Positions 7,091 to 16,125 of a stretch of 45,913 nucleotides of DNA are shown piece after piece. Both the position numbers and the translations under genes were made by a program. The stretch's first letter is position 1, and each line of letters starts with the position of its first letter. The stretch is from Clostridia bacterium (GTDB lineage: Bacteria > Bacillota > Clostridia > Christensenellales > Aristaeellaceae). The notes under the pieces are model-generated. The model ran no database searches and was not told the DNA's origin. It was given only the letters and a program-made list of their open reading frames with translations. The DNA lies in assembly GCA_017395065.1 (NCBI GenBank), contig JAFPWH010000029.1, positions 1 to 45,913 of the forward strand, given 5' to 3'.

Positions 7091-7972
7091 CTATACCTTG
7101 CGCTTGAAATTGCCGATCGTCTTCGTCACGTCCGATACGCATGCGAAGGTGTTGTGGTAGGCGGAGATGATTTCCATAAAGTCCTTGATCTGGTGCGGAT
7201 TGATGACACAGATCATCATGACCCTGTCCTTGCCCGTAAAGCCGCCCGTGGCGTGAAGGATCGTCACCGAATGGTGCAGCTTTCTGATCAGTTCGGCCTT
7301 GAGTTCCTCCGGGCGGTCGGTGATCAGCTCGATCTTAATCGCTGATTCGCCGCCGCGTATGATGCTGCCCGAAATGTTGCTCGTAAGAAAGGTGTACAGT
7401 ATACTCAGGATCACGGGCTCCACGTTGCAGCCGTACACGAAGTAGCTGCTCAGAGCGACGGCCGTGTTGAAGGTAAACAAGGCCTTTGAAAAGGATATAT
7501 CCGGCCTGATCTTATGTACGTAGGCCGCAATGAAATCCGTGCCGCCGGTTGTTCCGCCGCAGCGCACACACAGGCCGTAGATCACACCGTTGATCGCACC
7601 CGCCGCGACGGGCGCAAGGATGGTGCTTTTCCCGTCCTCCGTATGATAGACGAAGCGGTCTATGTCGATCACGTGGTTTTGGAACAGGAGCAGAAATCCC
7701 GAAAACGAGAGCACGTAGAGCATCGTCTTGACCGTGAATTCCCTGCCGATCAGAAAAAACGCAAAGCACGCAAGCGGCAGGTTGATAAGAAGCGACATGT
7801 AGCTCACGGAGATGCCGCACAGATACTGGATCATCGTCGCAATGCCGTTTACGCCCGAAGGTGCAAAGGCGTTGCTCAGAACAAACACGTAGTAGTTTAC
7901 GGCCGTTACGACGGACACCAGGATTATCACGATATATGCGAACGCGTTTTCCAGGCGCGGGTTTTTGCGCAT
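7091..7972 (-). CDS. YitT-family membrane protein
   Basis: The product has 293 residues. About five to six hydrophobic segments fill the first 200 residues, including NAFAPSGVNGIATMI and the Gly-rich GGTTGGTDFIA loop typical of the family. A cytosolic C-terminal DUF2179 domain follows (about 215-290, with FTGKDRVMM). The transported substrate is unknown for the family. It is the last gene of a minus-strand run behind the Y-family polymerase and YolD genes, with a 51-base gap. GATGAGG precedes the start. Confidence 0.85.
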   Translation of the reverse strand: MRKNPRLENAFAYIVIILVSVVTAVNYYVFVLSNAFAPSGVNGIATMIQYLCGISVSYMSLLINLPLACFAFFLIGREFTVKTMLYVLSFSGFLLLFQNHVIDIDRFVYHTEDGKSTILAPVAAGAINGVIYGLCVRCGGTTGGTDFIAAYVHKIRPDISFSKALFTFNTAVALSSYFVYGCNVEPVILSILYTFLTSNISGSIIRGGESAIKIELITDRPEELKAELIRKLHHSVTILHATGGFTGKDRVMMICVINPHQIKDFMEIISAYHNTFACVSDVTKTIGNFKRKV

Positions 7973-8023
7973 TTTACCTCATCTCCGCTGACATTCTTTG
8001 CTGAAATTCTTATTTGGCGTACT

Positions 8024-8425
8024 TTATTGGCGGTCTTCGATAGAAAGGATATCGCCGAAAAAGATCGCGCTTTCGCCGCCAAGCACCAGGATGCCCCGTT
8101 CGGCGTCCACGCGCGTAACGCTCCCTTCACGGGACAGTATGCTCACTTCGCCGCCCGTAAGGGATTCGAGCACGTACCTTACCGAGACCTGTTTTTCATT
8201 TCCGCCCTTCAGGCTGAGAAGCCTCAGCTTCCGGTTGATCTGTTCGATCTCTTCCTCGGAAAGCTCCGGCCGCTTCTGCTTTTGCCTGACCGTGTCGTTC
8301 ACAAGGGCTTCGTAGCCGCTCAGCGCCGCAAACGGCAGAAACTGCGCAGCGCGCTCGCTTCTGCTCATCTGTTTGTGCTGCGAGGCGGGGCGGTCGAGGG
8401 CAATGATGTCGTCGTATCTGCTCAT
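8024..8425 (-). CDS. YolD-like protein
   Basis: A small 133-residue protein with the YolD signature RAAQFLPFAALSGYEAL at about 25-41 and a C-terminal beta-rich half. YolD proteins are routinely encoded next to UvrX-type Y-family polymerases and are thought to modulate them, as UmuD does for UmuC. Here the start overlaps the polymerase stop by 4 bases (ATGA), which implies translational coupling. Confidence 0.8.
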   Translation of the reverse strand: MSRYDDIIALDRPASQHKQMSRSERAAQFLPFAALSGYEALVNDTVRQKQKRPELSEEEIEQINRKLRLLSLKGGNEKQVSVRYVLESLTGGEVSILSREGSVTRVDAERGILVLGGESAIFFGDILSIEDRQ

Positions 8426-9915
8426 GCCCTGTGCCCTCCGACCTGCGAATTCCGGTCCATGCCCGTCGCGCCGTCCTCAAGGCTCATGCCCATCACGATG
8501 GCGTTGTTTCCGTACCGCCGCTTGATGTCCATGACGGCCTTTAAGCGCCTGTCGTCTTTTTCGTGTTTTTCGTTCTCAATCAGATTTTCTGCGTAGTCGA
8601 AAAGGCTGAGCTGCTCCGGTGCGGCTTCGTCCTTTGGTCGCACGTTTTCCGCAGCGACGTACATTCTGCGAACGAGCAGCGGTTTTTTCACGATCTCGTC
8701 GAACAATTCGCCCATGGTCCTTGCGATCTCGTTTGCGTTTGCGCCCGGCGCTTTCAGCTTTTTGCTGCCGTGCGAGGTTTTGGGCACGACGCGCCCGTAA
8801 AAATCCGTCTCCGTCGAAGTGTCCGCCATTCGTTCCGGATCGTTTAGGTTTTCGATGTCGTAGCAAACGCTCAGCGACAGCTTGTCGGTGATCAGGCCCT
8901 TGTCCAAAAGCTGGTAGCTCAGGGATAGCGCCATTTCCTTTACGATCAGGCGCGCCTTCTCGGTCTCGTAGGGCATGGCGAGCACCTGTCCCTGCGAAAG
9001 GGAATTGGTTTGGGACCGGTAGGCTTTTATATCCTTTATTTCACAGCTTTCACAGCCCCACGCGTGGTCGATCAGCAGTTCAGCGTTGACCCCGAAGAGC
9101 TTGTAGAGCATTTCCTCGTTGTAGTGTTCGTCCGCCTTTCCCAATGAGCAGCGCGCGACGTCGCCCATCGTGTACAGTCCGTTTGCTTCGAGCTTTCTCT
9201 GCGTTCCCTTCCCTACGCGCCAGAAATCGGTGAGCGGCCTGTGCTCCCACAGCAGTTTTCTGTAGCTCATCTCGTCGAGCTGAGCGATGCGCACACCGTT
9301 TTGATCGGCCGGCATGTGCTTGGCCACGATGTCCATCGCCACCTTGCTCAGATACAGATTCGTGCCGATGCCCGCCGTCGCGGTGATGCCGGTCTGCGTG
9401 TAGATGTCGTTTATGATGCGCATGCTCAGTTCGCGCGGCGTCGTTTTGAAATAGTCGAGATACGGGCTCAAATCGATGAACACCTCGTCCACCGAATAGA
9501 CGTGGATGTCTTCAAAAGACACGTATTTGGTGTACATCGAGACGATGCGCCGGCTGTAGTCCATGTACATCGACATACGGGGCTTTGCCGCGATGAAGCT
9601 CAGTTCCAGCGAAGGATCGGCGTCGAGCTCGCTCTTGAAATGCGATTTTCCGCTGAATCTGTGTCCCGGTGCGCGGTTCAGGCGCTGCGCGTTGACCTGC
9701 TTTACCTTTTCGACGACTTCAAATAGCCGGGCTCTTCCGCCGATGCCATAGCTCTTGAGCGCGGGCGTCACCGCAAGGCAGATCGTCTTTTCGGTGCGGC
9801 TCTCGTCCGCGACCACGAGACAGGCGTCCAGCGGATTCAAGCCCATCTGCGTGCATTCCACCGAGGCGTAGAAGCTTTTTAAGTCTATCGCCACGTAAAA
9901 GCGTGCCCGTTCCAT
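8422..9915 (-). CDS. Y-family translesion DNA polymerase (UvrX/DinB-like)
   Basis: The product has 497 residues, longer than DinB and in the UvrX/UmuC size range. The catalytic acidic residues are Asp11 (AIDLKSFYASVE) and Asp143-Glu144 (SVDEVFIDLS). A helix-hairpin-helix and little-finger region follow. The family bypasses DNA lesions at the cost of fidelity. It lies 6 bases downstream of the C69 peptidase gene and overlaps yolD. No LexA-type box lies directly upstream; the nearest promoter is that of the peptidase, so induction by damage is not evident from the sequence. Confidence 0.9.
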   Translation of the reverse strand: MERARFYVAIDLKSFYASVECTQMGLNPLDACLVVADESRTEKTICLAVTPALKSYGIGGRARLFEVVEKVKQVNAQRLNRAPGHRFSGKSHFKSELDADPSLELSFIAAKPRMSMYMDYSRRIVSMYTKYVSFEDIHVYSVDEVFIDLSPYLDYFKTTPRELSMRIINDIYTQTGITATAGIGTNLYLSKVAMDIVAKHMPADQNGVRIAQLDEMSYRKLLWEHRPLTDFWRVGKGTQRKLEANGLYTMGDVARCSLGKADEHYNEEMLYKLFGVNAELLIDHAWGCESCEIKDIKAYRSQTNSLSQGQVLAMPYETEKARLIVKEMALSLSYQLLDKGLITDKLSLSVCYDIENLNDPERMADTSTETDFYGRVVPKTSHGSKKLKAPGANANEIARTMGELFDEIVKKPLLVRRMYVAAENVRPKDEAAPEQLSLFDYAENLIENEKHEKDDRRLKAVMDIKRRYGNNAIVMGMSLEDGATGMDRNSQVGGHRA

Positions 9916-9921
9916 CGTTTT

Positions 9922-11670
9922 TCAGCTGTCCGGTTCCAGCGTAGTCTTTCCGCTTCCGTCTTCGTTCATTTGAACGAGCGTCATGCCGCTGAAACACCTG
10001 CCGTCAGTGCGTTTGCCGCCGAGGATGAATTCGTAAACGCCCGCGCCGTCGCTTTTGAGCGGCGTCTGCTCAAAGAGCATATCTATCTTCCATCTGCCCT
10101 TTTCTGTCTTGCGAAGGCTGCCGTAAACGGGCTTTGCAAAGGAGCGGCTGAGCTGTGTCCTGCCGGGGCCGAAGCTTATGCTGTTCTCCTCGGGCTCCCC
10201 GTCAAGATCGAATTCCACGCAGGCCAGCGTCGCGCCGTCCCGCCGGACTAGGGTGACGCCGTCTATGTCCGCGTCGTCCAAGCTGTCATCGCCGCGCATT
10301 AAGCCGTTCATCAGCCCGATCGCATGGTCGAGCGCCTTTTTGTCGGCTTTTCGGACGTCCTTTATCGCTCCGCTTCGCAGCTTTTCCTCTTTCTTCAGGA
10401 AGCGGGCGTGGGCCGTTTCGTTCATGCGCTTTACGTCGTTTATGCGCTCGGCGTATCTGAACTCCAGAAGGTTCTGAAACAGCTGCATTTCCTGCCAATG
10501 GCAGGGGTGATAGGCTGTCGCCCGGGGCTTTTTGACGAAATGCTTTTCGGCTGCCTCGAACGGGTCTTCCTGCTTTTCCAGTTTTTCCGGAATGCCGCAG
10601 AGCGGGTGAAGCGGTATGTGCATCAATTCGCAGGGACGCCCGAAGGCCGTCCACACCGTGTTGAACGCCGGATTTTCGGTAAACTCCACGATCATCGATT
10701 CGACTGTCGTGGCCGTGCATACGCGTCGCACGGAGGTTTCGTGCGGGGTCTGCCCCGTGCCGAAGCGCACGTCTTCAAAACTGCCCTCGTAGTGGGTGCT
10801 CATCGCATCGATCAGTTCTTCCAGGCTGATCGGCCCAGCTGCCCTGACATACGGCGGAAAGCCCTCTTTTTCCATGTCCCATTCCCTGCCCAGCAAAAGC
10901 TGCAAGGTGTATTTCTGGCGCAGCGTGTTTTCGGGATGGCGCAGGGTCCTTGGATCCTGGTACGCCTCGGCGAAGTCAAAATCAGAAAGATCAGCCTTTT
11001 GCGGCTTATACCAGCCCTTTTGGATCGCGCGATCGATAATGTCTTTCGGATAGCGTATGCAGTCGCGCAGGCTGTGGATCGTGTAGTGGTTGGGCATCAC
11101 GGCGATCGCGTCGTCCGGTATGCGGCAGGCGGCGTACGTTCTGCCGCGGCAAAGCTGCAGCATGAAGGCTTCGTGCCTGTCGGCAAAGAAATAGATGCGC
11201 CCGTCGGAAGCGTAGCCGTACTTTTCGACCAGTTCGCAGGCGATGTCCAGCGCGTGCTTTGCGCTGTCTGCCCTCTCCGCCACGGCGCGGCGCAGTTCGT
11301 ACGTGATGCCGTCTTTGCACAGTTCGGGGTCCAAAGCGTGCTCGCGGCTTCCGCAGCTGGAATCGCTGACCACGCAGACGCCCTTTTCGTTCAAAAAGCA
11401 GTCCGAGGTCGAAAGTCCGCCGTCCTCGCCGATCAGTTCCACCCAATAAAGGGCGTGCGTATGGCTGACCTGCGGGATGCGCGTCAGGCCTTCCTCGGCA
11501 GGCAGAAGCGTGCCTTCAGCCCAGTCTCGCGCGGGCACGAAGTGATGCTTCACCTTTGCATGTACGTAATCGTCTTCGTTGTGCGCAAGGAGCACCCTGC
11601 CGGTCTTCGACGCGGACGCGCCGACTACCACGGTCATGCAATTGGCCATCGCCGGAATATACGCGTTCAT
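9922..11670 (-). CDS. C69-family dipeptidase (PepD-like Ntn hydrolase)
   Basis: The product has 582 residues. The N-terminal nucleophile is most likely Cys11 (NCMTVVVG), followed by GRVLLAHNEDD as in family C69 (formerly U34). Removal of a ten-residue propeptide would expose the Cys. Later segments such as YYFADRHEAFM-type and MPNHYT fit the fold. These enzymes cleave dipeptides, usually in the cytoplasm. The start is set at the ATG with AGAGG 5 bases upstream; the in-frame GTG at 11676 overlaps that site. It heads the transcript that contains the polymerase, yolD and yitT. Confidence 0.85.
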   Translation of the reverse strand: MNAYIPAMANCMTVVVGASASKTGRVLLAHNEDDYVHAKVKHHFVPARDWAEGTLLPAEEGLTRIPQVSHTHALYWVELIGEDGGLSTSDCFLNEKGVCVVSDSSCGSREHALDPELCKDGITYELRRAVAERADSAKHALDIACELVEKYGYASDGRIYFFADRHEAFMLQLCRGRTYAACRIPDDAIAVMPNHYTIHSLRDCIRYPKDIIDRAIQKGWYKPQKADLSDFDFAEAYQDPRTLRHPENTLRQKYTLQLLLGREWDMEKEGFPPYVRAAGPISLEELIDAMSTHYEGSFEDVRFGTGQTPHETSVRRVCTATTVESMIVEFTENPAFNTVWTAFGRPCELMHIPLHPLCGIPEKLEKQEDPFEAAEKHFVKKPRATAYHPCHWQEMQLFQNLLEFRYAERINDVKRMNETAHARFLKKEEKLRSGAIKDVRKADKKALDHAIGLMNGLMRGDDSLDDADIDGVTLVRRDGATLACVEFDLDGEPEENSISFGPGRTQLSRSFAKPVYGSLRKTEKGRWKIDMLFEQTPLKSDGAGVYEFILGGKRTDGRCFSGMTLVQMNEDGSGKTTLEPDS

Positions 11671-11699
11671 AAGCACCTCTGATTCTTTTTTATGAAACC

Positions 11700-11728
11700 A
11701 TTATACGCGCTCCCGCCCTTGTTTTCAA
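11700..11728 (-). promoter_or_regulatory. Promoter of the C69 peptidase gene and probably of polymerase-yolD-yitT
   Basis: The minus strand reads TTGAAA (plus 11723-11728), 17 bases, TATAAT (plus 11700-11705), about 30 bases before the start codon. Confidence 0.75.
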
Positions 11729-11740
11729 GATGGAGAGAAT

Positions 11741-11774
11741 AAAAAACCGCCGAAAAGCGTTTCGCTTCCGGCGG
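11741..11774 (-). terminator. Terminator of the T-box/2-oxoacid oxidoreductase operon
   Basis: On the minus strand a stem of about 12 bp (CCGCCGGAAGCG with CGCTTTTCGGCGG, one bulge) is followed by TTTTTT. It ends the nine-gene operon 19 bases after the gamma-subunit stop. Confidence 0.85.
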
Positions 11775-11792
11775 AAGATTCCGTTTTTTCGA

Positions 11793-12319
11793 TCAGAGCT
11801 CGAGGCCCAGCTGGATGGCTTTTTTGTTGAGCTCGACCAGGTTCTGCTTTCTGGCGGAGACGACCTTGGCGATGGTCTTGTCGATCGTTTCGGCGGGGAA
11901 CATCGCCGTCTCCTTGAGCAGCTTGCCCAGCACGATCATGTTGGCGAGGGTGGGAAAACCCGCGTCGGAGGCCATTTTGGTGGCGGGGATCGGGAATACC
12001 TTTATGTCGCTGCGCGTTACCTTGCGGTCGATGAGCGAAGAATCGTAAAACACCATGCCGCCGGGGACGATGTCCTTTTCGAACTTGTCGAGCGAGGGAA
12101 GGTTCATCGCGATCAGCACGTCCGGGTACGTGACCAGCGGGCTTCCGATCGGTTCGTCCGATATGATGACCGCGCAGTTCGCGGTGCCGCCGCGCATTTC
12201 GGGGCCGTAGGAGGGAAGCCAGGTGACTTCCTTGTTTTCGAGAAGTCCCTCATAGGCAAGGAATTTGCCCGTGAAGAGCACGCCCTGACCGCCAAAGCCG
12301 GAAATAAGGATATTCGTCG

Positions 12320-12323
<4 letters not shown>
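11793..12323 (-). CDS. 2-oxoacid:ferredoxin oxidoreductase, gamma subunit
   Basis: The product has 176 residues. The family start [15 protein letters not shown] at about 9-23 and [12 protein letters not shown] at 37-48 identify the gamma subunit of a four-subunit enzyme. It overlaps the beta gene by 4 bases. The complex oxidatively decarboxylates 2-oxoacids to acyl-CoA with ferredoxin as acceptor and can also run in reverse. Substrate (2-oxoglutarate, 2-oxoisovalerate or other) cannot be read from this chain; ilvE in the same operon points to branched-chain 2-oxoacids. Confidence 0.9.
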
Positions 12324-13074
<751 letters not shown>

Positions 13075-13075
<1 letters not shown>

Positions 13076-14142
13076 CAGTTTTCGCCTCCAATCCTGTCAG
13101 CTTTCTCGATTTTTGCGAGCACTTCCTCGGGCGTGGGGATCATGCCGCCGGCGCGGTTGCACAAAAGCACGGGACGGGTGCAGCGGATGGCCAGCTCGAT
13201 GTCTTCGATCATCTGACCCATGGACAGCTCCACCGATACGAACGCTTTCGCGGTTTTGGCGGCCTCCTTCAGCGCACTCTTCGGGAACGGCCAAAGGGTG
13301 ATCGGGCGGATCAGCCCGGCCTTTATGCCCTTTGCCCTCGCTGCGACGATGGCATTTCTTGCGACGCGCGCTGCGACGCCGAAAGCGACGATCACGATGT
13401 CCGCGTCCTCGGTCAGGAAGCTTTCGTACAGAGCCTCGTTTTTCTCGATCTCTGCGTAGCGCTCATAGCGTTTGAAGTTCCACTGTTCGAGTTCCTCGGG
13501 CAAGAGCGACAGGGAGTTGACGATGTTGTGCGTCCTTTCCCCTTTCGTGCCGGTGACCGCCCAGGGCTTGTCGTAGTGCTTTACCTCGCCCATGTCGAGG
13601 CTGACCGGCTCCATCATCTGTCCGATCGTGCCGTCCGCGAGGATCATCGTGGTCATGCGGTATTTGTCCGCGAGGTCGAAGCCCTTGAAGACGAGGCTCG
13701 CCATCTCCTGCACGGAGGCCGGCGCGAGCACCAGCATGTGGAAGTCGCCGTGCCCCGCGCCTCTCGTGGCGTGGAAGTAATCGGACTGGGAAGGCTGTAT
13801 GCCGCCGAGGCCCGGGCCGCCGCGCTGAACGTTGATGACGAGGGCGGGCAGGTCACAGCCCGCAAGGTAACTCAGACCCTCGCTCTTAAGGGAGATTCCA
13901 GGGCTGGAAGAGCTCGTCATGACCCTTTTGCCCGCGCTGGCTACGCCGATGACCATGTTGATCGCGGCGATCTCGCTCTCGGCCTGCAAAAACGTTCCGT
14001 CCACAAGGGGCATGCGCTTTGCGAGATAGGCGGCCACTTCGGTCTGAGGCGTGATGGGATAGCCGAAATAATGACGGCAGCCCGCCATGATGGCGGCTTC
14101 AGCCAGGGCTTCGTTGCCCTTCATCAGTACTTTATCGCCCAT
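13075..14142 (-). CDS. 2-oxoacid:ferredoxin oxidoreductase, alpha subunit
   Basis: The product has 355 residues, the normal length for the separate alpha chain. KGNEALAEAAIMAGCRHYFGYPITPQ contains the YPITP segment of the pyrimidine-binding domain; SSSPGISLKSEGLSYL and NVQRGGPGLG follow, then a C-terminal domain II. It forms the active site with the beta chain. It lies 6 bases after the ferredoxin-subunit gene, the usual delta-alpha-beta-gamma order of Clostridia. Confidence 0.92.
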
Positions 14143-14148
14143 ATTTGC

Positions 14149-14355
14149 CTACCTTTCTACCGTGATCACGCAGTCCGGGCACATGGTCGCGCAGAAAGCG
14201 CAGCCGATGCACTTTTCGGGCTCCGCGCACATGGCGGGATGATGTCCCTGTATGTTGAGCTTCGTCTCGTCGAGCTTAACGATCTGTTTCGGGCAGGCGC
14301 CGACGCACAGGCCGCAGCCCTTGCATCTGTCCTCCCTGAAGGTAACCTTTGCCAA
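14149..14355 (-). CDS. 2-oxoacid:ferredoxin oxidoreductase, delta (2x[4Fe-4S]) subunit, TTG start
   Basis: The product has 68 residues. Two complete ferredoxin motifs are visible: Cys11, 14, 17, 21 and Cys49, 52, 55, 59. The start is set at TTG (MAKVTFREDR) because GGAGG lies 8 bases upstream; the only earlier in-frame start, GTG at 14364, overlaps that ribosome site. It passes electrons between the catalytic subunits and soluble ferredoxin. Confidence 0.9.
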   Translation of the reverse strand: MAKVTFREDRCKGCGLCVGACPKQIVKLDETKLNIQGHHPAMCAEPEKCIGCAFCATMCPDCVITVER

Positions 14356-14373
14356 TTGTAACACCTCCGATGG

Positions 14374-15042
14374 TTAATATATGACCCAGTCGCCGCGAAA
14401 ATGCAGCCTGATCGGGGTAATGTTTTCGATACTGTCGGGCGTTTTCGCCGCAAGCTCTTCTTTTACGGTCGTTGTCAAAAGCTTAAGGCCGCTTTGGGCG
14501 GCGAGCTCCCTTGCCCTGACGTCTGTCGCGGCGACGTCTTCCGCTTTCGTCAATTGCCCCAGATTCGAGTTGTTGACGATGCCGGTAAAACGCATGCCGG
14601 AGGCGAGCTCGATTTCGCGCATGACCGTAAGCGCGCTTTCCCAGTCCCGCGTAAGGGGCCTGTAAAAGTTCACCACGAAGAGCATGTCGAAGTCGTTCTC
14701 TTCCCTGAGTGCGGGCGAAAGCCTCCCGAGCGCCAGCGCGCCCCGGTCGTCGCCGCCGACGTCTATGACGCAGTGATAGCTCTTGTCGTCCGTGACCGCG
14801 TACATTTCGTCCGGCAGGGCGGGGACGTCCACGTTGCTGTTTGCGTAGGGGGAAACAATGATGCGGATGCCCGCTTCGTCCAGCTCCGTCTGGCTGTCCC
14901 GCGTCCTGAAATACGGATTTACGATATCGAGGTCGGCGATCAGCGTTTTCAGTCCGCTTCCGGCAAGCTTCAGCGCATAGTTTACGGCGAGATTTGTCTT
15001 GCCGCTGCCGTAGTGCCCCGCAAAAAGCGTTACGCGCTTCAC
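14374..15042 (-). CDS. MinD/CooC-like P-loop ATPase in the oxidoreductase operon
   Basis: The product has 222 residues. Walker A is GHYGSGKTN at about 9-17, switch-like DLDIVNPYFRTRD follows, and DVGGDDRG corresponds to Walker B. There is no signature Lys before the P-loop, so it is not a canonical MinD. The GTG start overlaps the ilvE stop by 4 bases (GTGA). Similar ATPases occur next to 2-oxoacid:ferredoxin oxidoreductase genes in Clostridia; a role in assembling or loading the Fe-S enzyme is possible but unproven. The open frame extends far upstream into ilvE, but that part is a shadow. Confidence 0.8.
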   Translation of the reverse strand: MKRVTLFAGHYGSGKTNLAVNYALKLAGSGLKTLIADLDIVNPYFRTRDSQTELDEAGIRIIVSPYANSNVDVPALPDEMYAVTDDKSYHCVIDVGGDDRGALALGRLSPALREENDFDMLFVVNFYRPLTRDWESALTVMREIELASGMRFTGIVNNSNLGQLTKAEDVAATDVRARELAAQSGLKLLTTTVKEELAAKTPDSIENITPIRLHFRGDWVIY

Positions 15043-16106
15043 TTTACCGTTTCGGTCCAGCCGAAGGGATCGGGCTTCTTGCCCCACTGGATGCCGGTCA
15101 GTTCGTCGTAGAGCTTCTGCGTGACGGGGCCGATCTTTCCGCCGTTTACGACGTAGGGCACGTCCTCCACGCACAGTTCGCCGATTGGAGACACGACGGC
15201 CGCGGTGCCGCAGCCCCAGGCTTCGTCCAGCGTGTTGTTCTTGACGGCCTGCTCGAGCTCTTCGACGCTTACCAATCTCTCTTCCACGGGTACGCCCCAC
15301 TCCTTGAGCAGCGCGATGCAGCTTCTGCGGGTGATGCCGGGCAGAACGGAGCCGGTGAGCTTGGGCGTTACGACGGTGCCGTTGATTTTGAACATGACGT
15401 TCATGGAACCGACTTCTTCGACGTATTTGCGCTCCACGCCGTCCAGCCAGAGCACCTGCGCGTAGCCCTTCTGCTCCGCCTTTTCGCCGGCCCGCATGCT
15501 GGCCGCGTAGTTGCCGCCGCACTTGGCGTAGCCCGTGCCGCCGCGCACCGCGCGCACGTCCTGCGTCTCGATCATGATCTTGACCGGGTTCACGCCTTCC
15601 TTATAGTAGGAGCCCGAGGGGGACAGTATGATGCAGAACACGCACCTGTTTACGGTATGCACGCCCAGGAAAGGGTCGTTTCCGAACAGGAAGGGGCGGA
15701 TGTACAGGCTCGCGCCTTCGGCCGTGGGCACCCAGTCGCGGTCGATGTTGATCAGCTTTTTGAGCGCTTCGAGGCAGAACTCCCCGTCCAGCTGCGGAAG
15801 GCACAGCCTCTCGGCGGAGTCGTTCATGCGCTTGAAGTTGTCGCGGGGGCGGAAGAGCTGGATCTCGCCGTCGGGGCGTCTGTAGGCCTTCATGCCCTCG
15901 AACACCTCGGCGCCATAATGCAGCACCGTGGAGGCGGGCGAGATGCTCAGATCGCCGTAAGGAACGATGCGGGCGTTGTGCCAGCCCTCGTCCTTGTTGT
16001 ATTCCATCAGGAACATATGGTCGGTGAATATTTTGCCAAAGCCGAGCGCGGAAGCGTCGGCAGGCTTCGTTTTAGGATTCCCTGTAAGCGTTACGCTGAT
16101 TTCCAT
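15039..16106 (-). CDS. ilvE: Branched-chain amino acid aminotransferase
   Basis: The product has 355 residues, a fold-type IV PLP enzyme. The PLP lysine is Lys195 in GYAKCGGNYAAS. YGAEVFEGMKAYR at about 64-76, RPFLFG and the WLDG segment are typical of the long Firmicute/eukaryotic-type BCAT. It interconverts Leu, Ile and Val with their 2-oxoacids using glutamate/2-oxoglutarate. It lies between the synthetase fusion (19-base gap) and the ATPase (4-base overlap), which makes it the strongest clue that the operon handles branched-chain 2-oxoacids. Confidence 0.93.
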   Translation of the reverse strand: MEISVTLTGNPKTKPADASALGFGKIFTDHMFLMEYNKDEGWHNARIVPYGDLSISPASTVLHYGAEVFEGMKAYRRPDGEIQLFRPRDNFKRMNDSAERLCLPQLDGEFCLEALKKLINIDRDWVPTAEGASLYIRPFLFGNDPFLGVHTVNRCVFCIILSPSGSYYKEGVNPVKIMIETQDVRAVRGGTGYAKCGGNYAASMRAGEKAEQKGYAQVLWLDGVERKYVEEVGSMNVMFKINGTVVTPKLTGSVLPGITRRSCIALLKEWGVPVEERLVSVEELEQAVKNNTLDEAWGCGTAAVVSPIGELCVEDVPYVVNGGKIGPVTQKLYDELTGIQWGKKPDPFGWTETVK

Positions 16107-16125
16107 TGTGCTTCCTCCTATATCA

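Noticed and set aside
15043-15522. Upstream extension of the MinD-like ATPase to 382 codons
   Set aside because: That part is out-of-frame ilvE sequence; the GTG at 15042 overlapping the ilvE stop is the natural start.
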